Shown here piece after piece: positions 45,387 through 57,777 of a stretch of 64,000 bases of DNA. The DNA lies in assembly GCF_042186555.1 (NCBI RefSeq), contig NC_133325.1, positions 292,460,109 through 292,524,108 on the forward strand. Reading direction: 5' to 3'. The translations under genes and the position numbers were made by a program. The notes below the pieces were generated by a model. That model did no database searches. It saw only the letters and a program-made list of their open reading frames with translations, and had not been told where the DNA came from. Positions within the stretch are counted from its first letter, which is position 1. The number at the start of each line of letters is the position of its first letter. This DNA is from Aquarana catesbeiana. Lineage: Eukaryota; Chordata; Amphibia; Anura; Ranidae.

Positions 45387-46636
45387 ATAGTAAATAAATG
45401 CAGCACTAAGTGAAATGAAAAAAGGGGTGGGCTAACACTCCATGAATATATATGTTGTGTGTAATAGCAAATAGTTCAACGTAGTAATGATTGAACGGCA
45501 CAACAGATAAAGTGAACCAGTATACTCCAATGGTTGGAGGCAGTGTCCATAATAAAAGTTCATCAACATAAACAGTGTGATATTTTTAGTGATAAGAAGA
45601 AAAAAATATATATATATAGGTGATATTCAATCAGGTGAATGGGCTTCGTGTACTCAGAATCCACACGTGAATAGAAGGGGTAAATGAGCTTACCAGACAG
45701 GGTGGACAAGCTCACCATACGGCGGAGTGTCATTCAGGCATATGGATCAACCAATCCTAGAAGTGCGTGCTGGGAAGCGCTGGTAATAGGTTCCATAATA
45801 GGTGCGTGCTGGGAAAGATATCATGAAGCCACAGGTAGTGATAGACTGATAGACTACAACAACACCATGGGAGTTGTTGACAGAGCTGACCAGGCAATGA
45901 CATTTTATTCAGCAATGAGAAAACAACAAAAAAAGTATTACAAGAAGATCTTCAGGCATCTTCTTGAGCAATGCTTGTGGAATACCTACATTCTGCTAAA
46001 AAGAAAAAAAAAGTGTGGCAAGCCTCTGGTTCATGCTGACTTTGTCTTTGGAAAGTTGCCAAACTGATCTTTCTGAACCACCAAACACCAACGGCTGCTG
46101 TTGTTGTCAACCCGGAACGCCTGACTGGTCGTCACTTCATGGACCACATCCCACCAATTGAAAAAATGTCAGCACCCACAAGGATGTGCGTGGTTTGTTG
46201 CTCAAAGCGTGATGACAGTGGAAGGAAAATCCGAAAAGAAACCAGGTTCTATTGTCCTGATTGTGATGTCGGACTTTGTGCAGTCCCATGTTTCAAAATG
46301 TATCTTACCCAGGATGTTTACTGAAACAATATGACTAGTAATATTGCACCCTTGTTTGGACAAAAAAAAAAAATCTGTCTTTGATTTGATTATATGATTG
46401 ACTAATATTTATTGAATAAAATGTTTACATTATTATATTATTATTTGTCATTATCATTACTACGTTGAACTATTTGCTATTACACACAAAATATATATTC
46501 ATGGAGTGTTAGCCCACCCCTTTTTTCATTTCACTTAGCGCTGAATTTATTTATTACAATTTTTATTGTACGGTTATTACACTTCATATAATTCATTCTA
46601 TTTTTTTAGAAGCGCAATGTTATTCTATTCTATATT
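45387..46636. mobile_element. Insertion with inverted ends carrying an inverted copy of its neighbour
   Basis: Flanked by the 14-bp direct repeat TTGAGCTTCTTATT (45373-45386 and 46637-46650). The two ends are inverted repeats of about 90 bp (AGTGAAATGAAAAAAGGGG near 45410 and its inverse near 46530), each resembling a Penelope-like 3' end (TTAGCGCTGAATTTATTTATTAC). Between them lie about 300 bp of unique sequence and 45806-46448, an inverted, nearly identical copy of 44625-45255, the 3' part of the piggyBac gene just outside the insertion. Confidence 0.8.
45806..46448 (+). pseudogene. Inverted copy of the piggyBac transposase 3' end
   Basis: On the plus strand this repeats DYNNTMGVVDRADQAMTFYS, KKYYKKIFRHLLEQCLWNTY and, in the next frame, MDHIPPIEKM through the Cys-rich finger to its stop at 46324, plus the AT-rich downstream part. 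It differs from the original at 44625-45255 by only a few bases (for example ADQ for ANQ). It has no start or catalytic core of its own. Confidence 0.9.
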
Positions 46637-48084
46637 TTGAGCTTCTTATTGCCAAAGATTGGCGGTATGTCACGCTGGTTATCCCTAAAGGTTCCATAGG
46701 CATCCATTTTGTTCTGTAGAAGGAACTCATAAAGTTCAGGAGATGTGTAAAAGTTGTCTGTATTTACACAACAGACCTGATTTAGTAATGGCTCAATCAG
46801 TGAAAGAACAGAAGATGTTGCCATTCCATAATTACTGTGTTTTGGGTTGAATTTAATTCCTTTTCCAGTGTATAGGACAGAATTCCAAATGTAACCAATG
46901 CTCGATTCACATAGCATGAAGGATTTTATGCCAAATTGTGCTCTCTTTGATGCCATGTTTTGTATCCAGCTGAGCCTTCCCTTGTAGGCCATTAGACTTT
47001 CATCTATGCTATTGTCTCTGTCTGGCACATGGCTCCGTTGGAAATTCTTCTGAATCATTTGATATACCTCCCAAATTTTCTTGTGTTTTGGTGCTGGATG
47101 AGTAGTTTCATCAAATTCTTCATAGTTTTTAAAGTGCAAATACTTCATTATCAGGGAAAATCTGTACTCTGACATGACCGTGCCAAAGAATGGAGTGGCT
47201 AGTAATTTATTGGTTGTCCAATGCCTCTTCTACAAGGGTTTCCCCACCACTCCCTGAAGAATTACTAGGCCCAGAAATTTCCAAATGTCCTCTTTGGTCA
47301 CTGGTTTCCACTTTCTGCTCCTTGAAACCTTACGATGCGTAGCAGCTTGTTGATCCTGGTACTGGTTTGTCTCCGTAGCTATTTTTTCAATAACCTCATC
47401 AGTCAAAAATAGTTGGAGGTATGCTAAGGGGTTGTCATCTTCAACATCCACTTTGATACCAGGTGGTCCAGTAAATGGGAATCTTGGGAGCTCTGCGTGA
47501 ATAGTCAATAGAGCACCAAGTCCACACATCACTGAGCTCAGTCGCAGGATCTTCACTGAAATCACTTACTGTGTCTGTTGACGAATTTACCCATGAATCT
47601 CTATCACTCAATTTTGCAAGTGATTCTGTATCACTATCACTGTTTTCCAGCAGGTCATAAACCGCTTTTGATGTAGAGGCACGCTTTTTTGATGCCATAG
47701 TCGTTCTCCAGTTTCAAAGCAGAAAGTACAGTAAAACTGCAGGCAAGGGCCCTGGTCAAAGCACTGGGGGCAAACTGAGGTCAAATTATTTGATACAGTA
47801 ATGTAATGTATTGTGTGTGTTGTGATTTACACATTATGAATCTGCCGCTGGTTCCACCCCCTGCATCGCGATGCTCGCAGGGAAGGGAAGCTGGAACACA
47901 CAGAGCATCGGGTGGAAGATCCGGCCGCCGGACACAGCGGGAGTACATCGCGGGATCCCAGGGACAAGGTAGGTCACCTCTTCCGGGATCCAGCAATGCA
48001 ATCCCGAGTGTGGCTCTGGGTTACCGCTAATGGTATTGAAATTTCACCCCGAGCCATACTCGGGAATACCGCCAAGGAGTTTAA

Positions 48085-48476
48085 AAAAATATAGTATATT
48101 TTGAGATAACGATTTTAAGTTGTTTTTGCAATGCTTACCTTAACTTCCATACTATTCGGTATGACTTAAATTTTTACATTCATATAACTCTTCTATATTT
48201 TGTCATTTTATTGCAGAAAATTTTCAGACACATAAAATAATTTATTGTAATGTGTGACCTCATTGGTGATAGTGAGATATCTCTTAATATCCTGTCAGGA
48301 CAAGGAGTCATGGAAAGTCTCTCCAGTTGTGAAACATACTGCAAAAAAGCACTATCTTCAGGAAAACTGGAAAAAGCCTTTTAAACACTTGCTGACTCCC
48401 CTAAGCACCTTGACATAACTGTATGTCCTTCCCTGGGGCATACAGAGGTGCACCCTGCAACGGTGGTGACACTGAA
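48085..48476. other. Spacer without recognised genes
   Basis: AT-rich; no frame of note. Confidence 0.3.
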
Positions 48477-48812
48477 CTACTCTGATGACAAACTGAAGAA
48501 ATTTTACCCAAGCTCACTTGGTCTGTTACCACAAAGATTGCTGGGGGGCCAGTGCTCCCAATGCATAAACCCATAGGAGAAATTAATCGGCAACCTGGTA
48601 TATTCCAAGTTCTAAATTCTTTATTAGGCTACGTTAAAAGTGGCACAAAATAGATAACTTAATTCAGCCATGATGGCCTTCTTCAAATGCTTTGAAGAAG
48701 GCTGTCATGGCAGAAACAGGTTAGCTATTTTGTGCCACTGGCCCTCAACAATTTTTGTGGTAACAGACCAGTTGAGCATGGGAAAGGTTTCTTCAGTTTG
48801 TCATCAGAGTAG
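48477..48812. mobile_element. Fold-back MITE, 336 bp
   Basis: The ends CTACTCTGATGACAAACTG and CAGTTTGTCATCAGAGTAG are inverted repeats. Inside, a second nested palindrome (GTGGCACAAAATAG ... CTATTTTGTGCCAC, with GCCATGATGGCCTTCTTCAA and TTTGAAGAAGGCTGTCATGGC) occupies the loop, so nearly the whole element can fold back. Target duplication not resolved. Confidence 0.7.
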
Positions 48813-49205
48813 AAAAAAATGTTAAAAAAGAAAATAAATGTTAAAAAAAATCAAATAAAACTTTTTTTTTTTTACATACTGTCTCCAGTCAGTATCCCTG
48901 ATCATCACCACACCAATCATATGATGATGCTGTACTGAACTGGTGACAGTATGTAAAAAAATTAAAATGTGAAAAAAAATCAAATCTCCTTAATTTGACA
49001 AAAAATTACAATTTTAAAAAACTCACCATGCCTCTAACTAAATACCTCGGACTGTTTACTTTTCAAAAAGTGGTTTGGGGGATATTTGTCTTGGCATTTT
49101 AGGATCTCAATAAATGTGATGGCAGTCAGAAGAACATCAGGATTGATCAATTTTCAAATATATATTTACTATAGTTTGTAGACTCTATAATTTTCACACA
49201 AGCTA
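48813..49205. other. AT-rich spacer
   Basis: It contains one small hairpin (ACATACTGTCTCCAGT ... ACTGGTGACAGTATGT, about 48876-48955). No gene. Confidence 0.3.
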
Positions 49206-49220
49206 AATAATACACACTGA

Positions 49221-51280
49221 GTGTATAAGAAGTCCCAAAGCTGTATCATCAGTTATTTGTCCTTCTTCCAAATGGCATCTGCTGACCTAAGAGATGATCT
49301 GAAGTGCCCCATCTGCCTGAATCTGTATAAGGAGCCCATATTGCTGAAGTGTGGACTATATTGTGACAGCGATGAATACACAGGAGGAGTCTGGAGTTTA
49401 TTCCTGTCCAGAGTGCAAAGTGCGGTATACAGAGTATCCTACACTGGAGAAGAACAGGAAACTGTGTAACATCGTGGAGTGTTTCAGATCCGCTTACCAG
49501 GAGGAAAGAGAGGTCTTGTGTACGTACTGTGATTTCCCTACACCGGCTTTTAAAACATGTCTGTTATACGAGGCCTCATTTTGTCAAAAGCACCTAAGCA
49601 ACCACAGCAAGTCACCGGATCATATTTTACCCAAACCCACTACATCATTTGGACAGAAAAAATGCTCTGTACATCAAGAGGTGCTAAAATACTACTGTAC
49701 AGAGGATAGTACCTGTATCTGTATGTCCTGCTGGGTGGCTGGAGACCACAGAGAACACCACGTGGAGCTTCTGAATGTGGCCTCTGAGAATAAGAAAGTG
49801 AATATGAGAGAATATACAGTTATATTGGACTTAAAGAGACAGGGGATCCCTATGAGAATCCATAATCTGGAAAGTCACAGGACGCAAGAAGACAGAAAAT
49901 ACATTTCTGTTGCCGGCAGAGTCACTGAGCTGTTTAGAGACATCAGGAAAGAGCTGGATGATGTAGATGAGAGAGTCCTGAGTGAGCTAACGGAGATGAC
50001 ATTTGTTCTGGGATAGAGGGTTTAACCAAAGATGCAAGAAATGCTTCATGTATAAATGAACGAATGATCTCGAAGATTCTAGAACGAGAGCTTCACAACT
50101 TTTCTAACAATTTGAAGGATCTGATAAAAAAGAGTCAATTTTCAGTGATGGAAAAAATGCATTTTATTTGATATAAATACGGCTCATGAGAACATTTTTT
50201 ATATCAAAGAAACACAAGATAGCCACTTATACTGCCGTTGAAGAGAACAGGTCAGATGGACCAAGTAGGTTTAAATCCAGCCACGTGTTAAGTCTCCAAA
50301 CATTTACATCTGGGACACATTATTGGGAGGTGGATGTGAGTGAAGCGGAGGAATGGCTGATCGGGGTGGCCACTGACAGCATAGAGAGGAAGATCCCAGG
50401 ACATGACTTTATAATAGGATATAATGACAATTCATGGGCTCTTAGTCAAATATCTTCAAGTCTTCATGCCAGGCACATGGACACATCTAAAAATATGGAG
50501 TCACTTCACTAAACCTCTCCATGCTGCTTTCTACTTGTTTCCAAATACCTCCATCAGAATTATAACTTAAATACTATAATAGAGGTAAATTGTACAATTC
50601 CATTTGTTTTTGCATATATTACTATACAATGTATTTTTTTTGTACTATAAAATGTATTTATAGTCCTAACTTTTTTCTTTTTTAGTAGGAAAAGATTACC
50701 CATCAAATGCCATTGCTGTCTGTGTTTTAGCTAGTTAGATTCATCCTCTCTAATTGCCCTTGTTACTGAGACCTAAAGTAGAACTATAGACAAACTCTTT
50801 TTTTCATTTTGGGTGCAGCAAATTATTTTTTTCCATCTGTATCTCACTGGGGAGATTTCAATTCCTGTGAACTTGAAGTGAGAAAATCTCTGCAAATTAT
50901 GGGAATTCCTTGGAAATTCACCTGTATAAATTGACATGAGTTTTACCCTTCTCTATTCAATCAAAAACATCTAAAAAAAAATTCTCTATAGATATAATTT
51001 AGCATTGATTTAATTTTATTATGTTTAACCCTTCTATACTATATAAAATTTAAAAAAAAGTTTCTTTTATAGTATCATAGTCATGAAAATGAGGGTTTGG
51101 CAAAACAATTAAGACCGTATGTTTCCTTTATTTGGTATTTTATGATCTTGTTAGTTTTTGTACAACACTGTTGCTAATGATTATGAATGCTCTGTGTGCT
51201 TCTTCTTTGTATCAGAATTGCCTACAAATGCTGATCCTTCTGTCAATAAACCTTTCCACTTTCTGAAAAAAAAAAAAAAA
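49221..51280 (+). pseudogene. TRIM-family (RING/B-box/SPRY) processed retropseudogene
   Basis: An intronless copy of a TRIM E3-ligase mRNA, resembling the amphibian TRIM25-like group. MASADLRDDLKCPICLNLYKEP (49275) opens the RING; a deletion and frameshift after LLKCG remove the central Cys/His ligands and the frame returns at NTQEESGVYSCPECK. B-boxes follow (CTYCDFPTPAFKTC; KKCSVHQEVLKYYCTED ... CMSCW), then a coiled coil, a stop near 50016 and a truncated PRY-SPRY (FKSSHVLSLQTFTSGTHYWE ... WLIGVATDSI). An AATAAA at 51245 precedes a run of 16 A at 51265-51280. The direct repeat AATAATACACACTGA (49206-49220 and 51282-51296) flanks the copy, showing LINE-mediated retroposition. Confidence 0.9.
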
Positions 51281-51296
51281 TAATAATACACACTGA

Positions 51297-51613
51297 TTTA
51301 GGTTATGTTTACCAAAGAAACATAGAATACATTTTAGGCTAAATTTGTTTAAAAAAAAGATTATTTGTTTGCAAAATTTTATAACAGAAACTAACAAAAG
51401 CGGTATTTTTTTCATTTATATAGCAAAAAAATAATCACCAGTGATTTATTAAATACCACCAAAAGGAAGCTCTAATTGTGTGAAAAAATTATATAGATTT
51501 TAGTTGGGTACAGTGTTGCATGACTGAGCATTTACCAGTTACAAACAGCACAGTGCTGAATAGCAAAAAATGCCCCGGTCATGAAGAGGGCAAAACCTTC
51601 TGGAGGTCAAGTT
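51297..51613. mobile_element. Degraded piggyBac-type fragment
   Basis: It shares ATTTTAGGCTAAATTTG, TAAATACCACCAAAAGGAAGC and TTGGGTACAGTGTTGCATGAC with the modules at 35356-36325 and 54280-54560, and ends with GGTCATGAAGAGGGCAAAACC, close to the usual right end of that family. No target duplication remains. Confidence 0.5.
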
Positions 51614-53730
51614 CAGCACTTCTCTTTTGTTGTTTATTTTTGTGTTTATGTTTTTTACAAAAAAAAGTTTTTCTTCTTTTTTTTTTTCAGTGGTAAGGGG
51701 GGAGCAAGGATAACAGCCTGCATAAGAGGGTGCTTTAAGAGGGGCTCCCCCAAAAAGAGTATTTAGTAATAATTCTGATGGACAATGGGTTCACTGGAAG
51801 AGGGAAACCTATGTGCCCCCTATAATGGGGAACAAGTAGGTGTTAATGTTTCACCACTATTCAACTGGCTGGCTTTTGGGGTCCTTTGAATGTTTAAAAA
51901 GAATTAAACATACAGGGAAAATGTAAAAAGGTTTTAGTGTTATTTCACATTTTGTTTTATAAGTTTCGGCATTGTCTAAAGCTGAACCTGTTAGGTCTCC
52001 TCGGCACCAGAATCTGAAGGAAAAAAAGTACAGCTCTCTCCCAGCTCACGTCTTAAACACTGGTTGAGAAGTAAGTGGGATCCTGGCACAGGATGATTTT
52101 AAATGTGCAGAGAAATCTAAGGAGGTGTCTCCACAGAGTTCTCTGTGACAGCAGTGATTGCAAGCACATATTTCATATTATTTACATTTACAGACTTCAT
52201 AACTACACACAGTGAAATGGTTAGGGGTCCAATGAGTGAGCATCAGGCACTGGGGCATTGGGAAGGTTATATGTTTTTCTATTTATTGTTTTGAACCACT
52301 CTCAAAGCACCCTTCCAATGCTGAAAGGCATGTAGGCTGGTATTAACATGCCTGGTGTGCTGAGTTGGGTATGTATGTAAACAAACTGGACAAAGAAACT
52401 AACTGGCCAAAGAAACTGGTAGTAATAGACTCATCTAGTGAGTGGCTGCTAAAACTAACTTATAGTACTGGTTTTTAATGATATTTTAGTTTAGTGAACT
52501 TCAGTATAGGCTGGTTAAGGGATTGTTCTAGCATGTTAGAAAGTTCCTTGTACGGGTTTGTTTTTCCTATCAAAAACTATTTTTTTATTTTACTGAATCC
52601 ATTGAACAATACTGAATGTAGTTGAGCAATATCTAATTAATAACCTTTGCTTCAAATTTATAGTTGCTGTACAAGGTTTCTTTTTTCTGGCTGGCTTATT
52701 AAAAACCTTGATCATGCCTGCATGGTCTGGAAGCATACAAACCTAATGTACTATACGAAGCTTAAGAATTTGCAGAATTTTAAAATGTGAACTGACTACA
52801 TAATACCATCACTGATTAATCTGTATTACTGATTGACAGGAGACCTTGCATAGATGTAAAATTTAAAAAATGAAATGATTACATCATGTTGTTTCTGTAG
52901 ATATTTATACAGATAGATACACAGATTTTTATTTATTTTTTTATTTTTTTTTAAGAAAAAGTAATTATAAATATGCATTGTTTGTTATGATAAATGCTGA
53001 ACTGTATAAAATCATTCAGTCTTTTGGTTCAATATTCAAAATTCCAGTTTCATTTTTATTTGGCTAGCACAGACTGTTGCAAGGGAAGCAATCTTGATTG
53101 GCCAAGCTCCATATTCTTCATCCAGTGATTTTGTCTTTATGAATATTTATTTCTGGATCAGTAAAGGCGAAGCAAGCCAGTATTTAATCATTAATATATT
53201 AAGCAATCGGCGCTGTTTATCATTGTCTATTGCAACAAAATGTTGGCATGCTTCATATAACAGCTAGAACTGTCATTATATTTTGCTTTCTTTCATATGT
53301 TATTAACAGTGTTCTTTTATGGAAAACAATAGTCAGTCTTTTGTCTATTGGTGGACACTAGAAGGAGTTTCAACTGTGCATTTAATTGTATCTCTGCTTT
53401 AGTATTTTTTAGCTACAGCATGAAATACTAATTTAAAGTGCATGCCAAGAGTTGTTTTAATAATTATACACCCTTCACAAAAATCCATCAAGTTTATTAT
53501 TATTGTGTTCATGGTTGCTTGAATTTACTATATCAAACAAATACACAGTAATTTTAGCGATAAGCAAAACATGTATAGTGATGTAAGGGTGGCCATAGGG
53601 AAGCAGATCCTATACCAAGAATGATTGATCATAAGTGATCTACCAATACTCAGTTGTTTTAGGTACTTCTCCAGTTACACAGGATCTTAAAATCTTTACC
53701 AAAAGCATGGTCAAAGAAACATGAGATTTC
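51614..53730. other. Long AT-rich spacer, no gene seen
   Basis: No reading frame with recognisable domains and no terminal repeats. GTGCTTTAAGAGGGGC near 51730 and AGCACCCTTCCAATGCTGAAAGGCATGT near 52306 recall pieces of the palindromic hAT family but are too short to assign. This may be old unique sequence. Confidence 0.3.
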
Positions 53731-54259
53731 AGGCCACACCCACCCTATCAAGAAAACCTTCTCCGGATACAAGTAAATTATATAAAACATCAACCAATAG
53801 CTTGGCAAAGGATTGGCTGCGGCACTTTTATTGGTTTAAATAACAACATCTTTTATAACTCTTTTATTATCAATACATAACAGCATAAATTCAAAGAAAC
53901 AGCAGATTTTCCTGCTCAGGTTTCAGAACTTGAGCAGCAATACCACGTATTTACATACAAATATCTGTCCCCCCTAGAAATCCAGGGTGACCCTACCACA
54001 TAATAGTATGTGCGACTGGGGCGGGAGGGCGGTAGCTTTCTTCCTTCTGTGATTCCACTGGGAAAAGGGGGCAATTCCCATTACAGATTCCCTTATATAG
54101 CCTCCTAATGGTTTTCCAGGAAGATTTCCCAGCTTCTAATTGGCTCCTGCCAGCTCCTTTTAATCCTGTCCTTAAAGGGACCGTGTCCCTTAACCACGTT
54201 TTATCCCCTTCCTGACCAGAGCACTTTTTACAATTTGGCACTGCGTAGCTTTAACTGCT

Positions 54260-54600
54260 AATTGCGCAGTCATGCAATGCTGTACCCAAACAAAATTTGC
54301 ATCCTTTTTTCCCACAAATAGAGCTTTCTTTTGATGGTATTTGATCACCTCTGTGGTTTTTATTTTTTGCGCTATAAACGGAAAAAGACCGAAAATTTTG
54401 AAAAAAAATGATATTTTCTACTTTTTGTTATAAAAAAATCCAATAAACTCAATTTTAGTCATACATTTAGGCCAAAATGTATTCAGCCACATGTCTTTGG
54501 TAAAAAAAGTCAATAAGCGTATATTTATTGGTTTGCGCAAAAGTTATAGCGTCTACAAGCTAGGGTACATTTTCTGGAATTTACAGTTTTTAGTTTATGA
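54260..54600. repeat. piggyBac-family internal module
   Basis: CCCAAACAAAATTTGC, TTTGATGGTATTTGATCACC, TTTGCGCTATAAAC and TTTGCGCAAAAGTTATAGCG are, in reverse order and strand, the module of the element at 35356-36325. It shows that the two elements share ancestry. Confidence 0.75.
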
Positions 54601-54639
54601 CTCATTTCTTGAGGTGCTAAAATGGCAGGGCAGTACAAC

Positions 54640-56420
54640 CCCCCCCAAATGACCCCATTTTGGAAAGTAGACATCCCAAGGAAATTGCTGAGAGGCACGT
54701 TGAGCCCACTGAATATTTAATTTTTTTGTCCCAAGTGATTGAATAATGACAAAAAATAAATATTTTACAAAAAGTTGTCACTAAATTATATATTGCTCAC
54801 ACATGCCATGGTTATATGTGGAATTGCACCCCAAAATACATTTTTCTGCTTCTCTTGAGTATGGCGATACCACATGTGTGGGACTTTTTTGGGAGCCTAG
54901 CCTAGTACGGGGCCCCCAAAACCAATCACCGCCTTCAGAATTTCTAGGGGCGTAAATTTTTGATTTTATTCCTCACTACCTATCACAGTTTTGAAGGCCA
55001 TAAAATGCCAAGATGGCACAAAACCCCCCAAAATGACCCCATTTTGGAAAGTAGACACCCCAAGCTATTTGCTGAGAGGCATGTTGAGTCCTTGAAATAA
55101 TTTATATTTTGCCACAAATTGCGGGAAAATTACAAACTTTTTTTTTTTGCACAACGTTGTCACTAAATGATATATTGCTCACACATGCCATGGTTATATG
55201 TGGAATTGCACCCAAAAATACATTTTTCTGCTTCTCTTGAGTATGGGGATACCACATGTGTGGGACTTTTTGGGAGCATAGCTGCGTACGGGGCCCCTGA
55301 AAACCAATCACCGCCTTCAGAACTTCTAAGGGCATAAATTTTGATTTCATTCCTCACTACCTATCACAGTTTTGAAGGCCATAAAATGCCAAGATGACAC
55401 AAAACCCCCAAAAATGACCCCATTTTGGAAAGTAGACACCCCAAGCTATTTGCTGAGAGGCATGTTGAGTCCATGGAATATTTTATATTTTGCCACAAGT
55501 TGCGGAAAAATGACAAACTTTTCTTTTTGCACAAAGTTGTTACTAAATGATATATTGCTCACACAGGCAATGGGCATATGTGGAATTGCACCCCAAAATA
55601 CATTCTGCTGCTTCTCCTGAGTACGGGGATACCACATGTGTGGGACTTTTTGGGAGCATAGCCGAGTACAGGGCCCTGAAACCAAGCACCTCCTTCAGGA
55701 TTTCTAAGGGTGTAAATTTTTGATTTCACTTTTCATTACCTATCACAGTTTCAAAGGCCATAAAATGCCAAGATGGCACAAAACCCCCCCAAATGACCCC
55801 ATTTTGGAAAGTAGACACCCCAAGCTATTTGCTGAGAGGCATGGTGAGTATTTTGCAGCTCTCATTTGTTTTTGAAAATGAAGAAAGAAAAGAATTTTTT
55901 TTTTCTTTTTTCAAGTTTCAAAACTTTGTGACAAAAAGCGAGGTCTGCAAAATACTCACCATACCTCTCAGCAAATAGCTTGGGGTGTCTACTTTCCAAA
56001 ATGGGGTCATTTGGGGGGGTTTGTGCCATCTGGACATTCCATGGCCTCCGAAACCGTGATAGGCAGTGAGGAGTGAAATAAAAAATTTACACTCTTAGAA
56101 ACCCTGAAGGTGGTGCTTGGTTTTCGGGGTCCCGTACGCGGCTAGGCTCCCAAAAAGCCTCACACATGTGGTATCCTGTACTCAGGAGAAGAAACAGAAT
56201 GTATTTTGGAGTGTAATTTTACATATGCCCATGGCATGTTTGAGCAATATATCATTTAGTGACAACTTTGTGCAAAAAAAATTTGTCTTTTTCCCGCAAC
56301 TTGTGTCACAATATAAAATATTCCATGGACTCGACATGCCTCTCAGCAAATAGCTTGGGGTGTCTACTTTCCAAAATGGGGTCATTTGGGAGAGTTTTGA
56401 ACTGTCCTGGCATTTTATGC
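54640..56420. repeat. About 380-bp tandem array, direct then inverted
   Basis: ATGACCCCATTTTGGAAAGT occurs at 54649, 55033, 55414 and 55793 on + (spacing 384, 381 and 379) and inverted near 56010 and 56385. The turn is near 55903, where CTGAGAGGCATGGTGAGTATTTTGCAG meets its own reverse complement. Units also hold CACATGCCATGGTTATATG and GTGTGGGACTTTTTGGGAGC. No coding role. Confidence 0.88.
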
Positions 56421-57777
56421 ACAACATTTAGAAGCTTATGTCACACATCACCCACTCTTCTAACCACTTGAAGACAAAGCCCTTTCTGACACTTTTTGTT
56501 TACATGAAAAAATAATTTTTTTTGCAAGAAAATTTCTTTGAACCCCCAAACATTATATATTTTTTTAAAGCAAAGGCCCTACAGATTAAAATGGTGGGTG
56601 TTTAATTTTTTTTTTCACACAGTATTTGCGCAGTGATTTTTCAAATGCTTTTTTTGGGAAAAAGCACACTTTTTAAAATTTTAATGCACTAAAACACACT
56701 ATATTGCCCAAATGTTTGATGAAATAAAAAAGATGATCTTAGGCCGAGTACATGGATACCAAACACGACATGCTTTAAAATTGCGCACAAACGTGCAGTG
56801 GTGACAAACTACATACATTTTTAAAAGCCTTTAAAAAGCGTTTACAGGTTACCACTTTAGATTTACAGAGGAGGTCTACTGCTAAAATTACTGCCCTCGA
56901 TCTGACCTTCACGGTGATACCTCACATACATGGTGCAATTGCCATTTACATTTGACGCCAGACCGACGCTTGTGTTCGCCTTTGCACGAGAGCAGGGGGG
57001 GACAGGGGTGCTTTTTTTTTTTTTTTTCTTTATTATTTTTTTTTCATTTTTTATCTTATTTTTAAACTGTTCCTTTCATTTTTTTTATCATTTTTATTGT
57101 TATTCAGGGAATGTAAATACCCACTATGATAGCAATTGGTAGTGATAGGTACTCTTTTTTGAAAAAATTGGGGTCTATTAGACCCTAGATCTCTCCTCTG
57201 CCCTCAAAGCATCTGACCACACCAAGATCGGTGTGATAAAATGCTTTGCCAATTTCCCAATGGTGCTGTTTACATCCGGTGAAATCGAAGTCATGAAATG
57301 CTTGTAGCTTCCGGTTTCTTAGGCCATAGAGATGATTGGAGCCATTCTGGTTTCTGATCAGCTCTATGGTCAGCTTGCCGAATCACCGGCTGCATTCTCG
57401 GGTTCCCTGTTGGGACAGGAGAGCCAGAGAAAACCATGGAAGACAGTGGGAGGGGGGTCATTCCCTCCCACTGCTTGTAAAATCAGTCTAGAGGCTAATT
57501 AGCTGCTAGGATTGCTTTTACATGAAAGCCAACTGGTGGCTGAAAAGAATGATACCAAGATAATACCTAAACCTGCAGGCATCATTCTGGTATAACCACT
57601 CAAAGTCCAGCAACATACCAATACGTTGCTGGTCCTTGTTGGGCATATATTGTAATCTTTTTTTCATGCAGCCTATGGGCTGCATGAAAAAAAGAGATTG
57701 ATCGGAGGGTATGCCCACCATTAGAATACCTCCTTTCATCCACCCACTTCTAATGATGGGCATACATACACCATTTA
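56421..57777. other. piggyBac interior, non-coding
   Basis: It contains AACCACTTGAAGACAAAGCCC at 56462, which resembles the TTAACCACTT terminus (here TCTAACC), T-rich tracts, and CGGTGTGATAAAATGCTTTG near 57230. It may be a nested older copy. The open frame on the minus strand at 57518-57787 has no recognisable domain. Confidence 0.4.

Larger units (their letters stand above)
44746..47698 (-). pseudogene. piggyBac transposase (PGBD-like), broken
   Basis: It starts MASKKRASTSKAVYDLLENS (47698), an acidic N-terminus. A frameshift near 47560 leads to LTDEVIEKIATETNQY and WKPVTKEDIWKFLGLVILQG. An in-frame stop follows GKPL near 47230, then YRFSLIMKYLHF, SIDESLMAYKG (first catalytic Asp), VNTDNFYTS (second) and, beyond the insertion, NTMGVVDRANQAM (third). 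RHLLEQCLWNTYILLK and a C-terminal Cys-rich finger (CVVCCSKRDDSGRK ... FYCPDCDVGLC) end at 44746. piggyBac enzymes excise precisely and insert at TTAA; the finger binds the ends. Removing 45387-46636 joins GNKKLK to TGEMFARQKGSAMAWRDKRD in one frame. Confidence 0.9.
43052..48084 (-). mobile_element. piggyBac element with tandem left end and nested insertion
   Basis: Left end TTAACCTCCCTGGCAG at 43052 and right end CGCCAAGGAGTTTAA to 48084 (inverted TTAAACTCCTTGGCGG) give a TTAA target and inverted ends. The minus-strand transposase gene lies at 47698-44746. A tandem duplication repeats the left terminus at 43978. An insertion at 45387-46636 splits the gene. 47780-48080 is the non-coding right end. 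Confidence 0.85.

Noticed and set aside
49221..50512. Active TRIM E3 ligase gene
   Set aside because: RING ligands are deleted, stops interrupt the coiled coil and the SPRY is truncated; flanking repeats and an A tail show a retrocopy.
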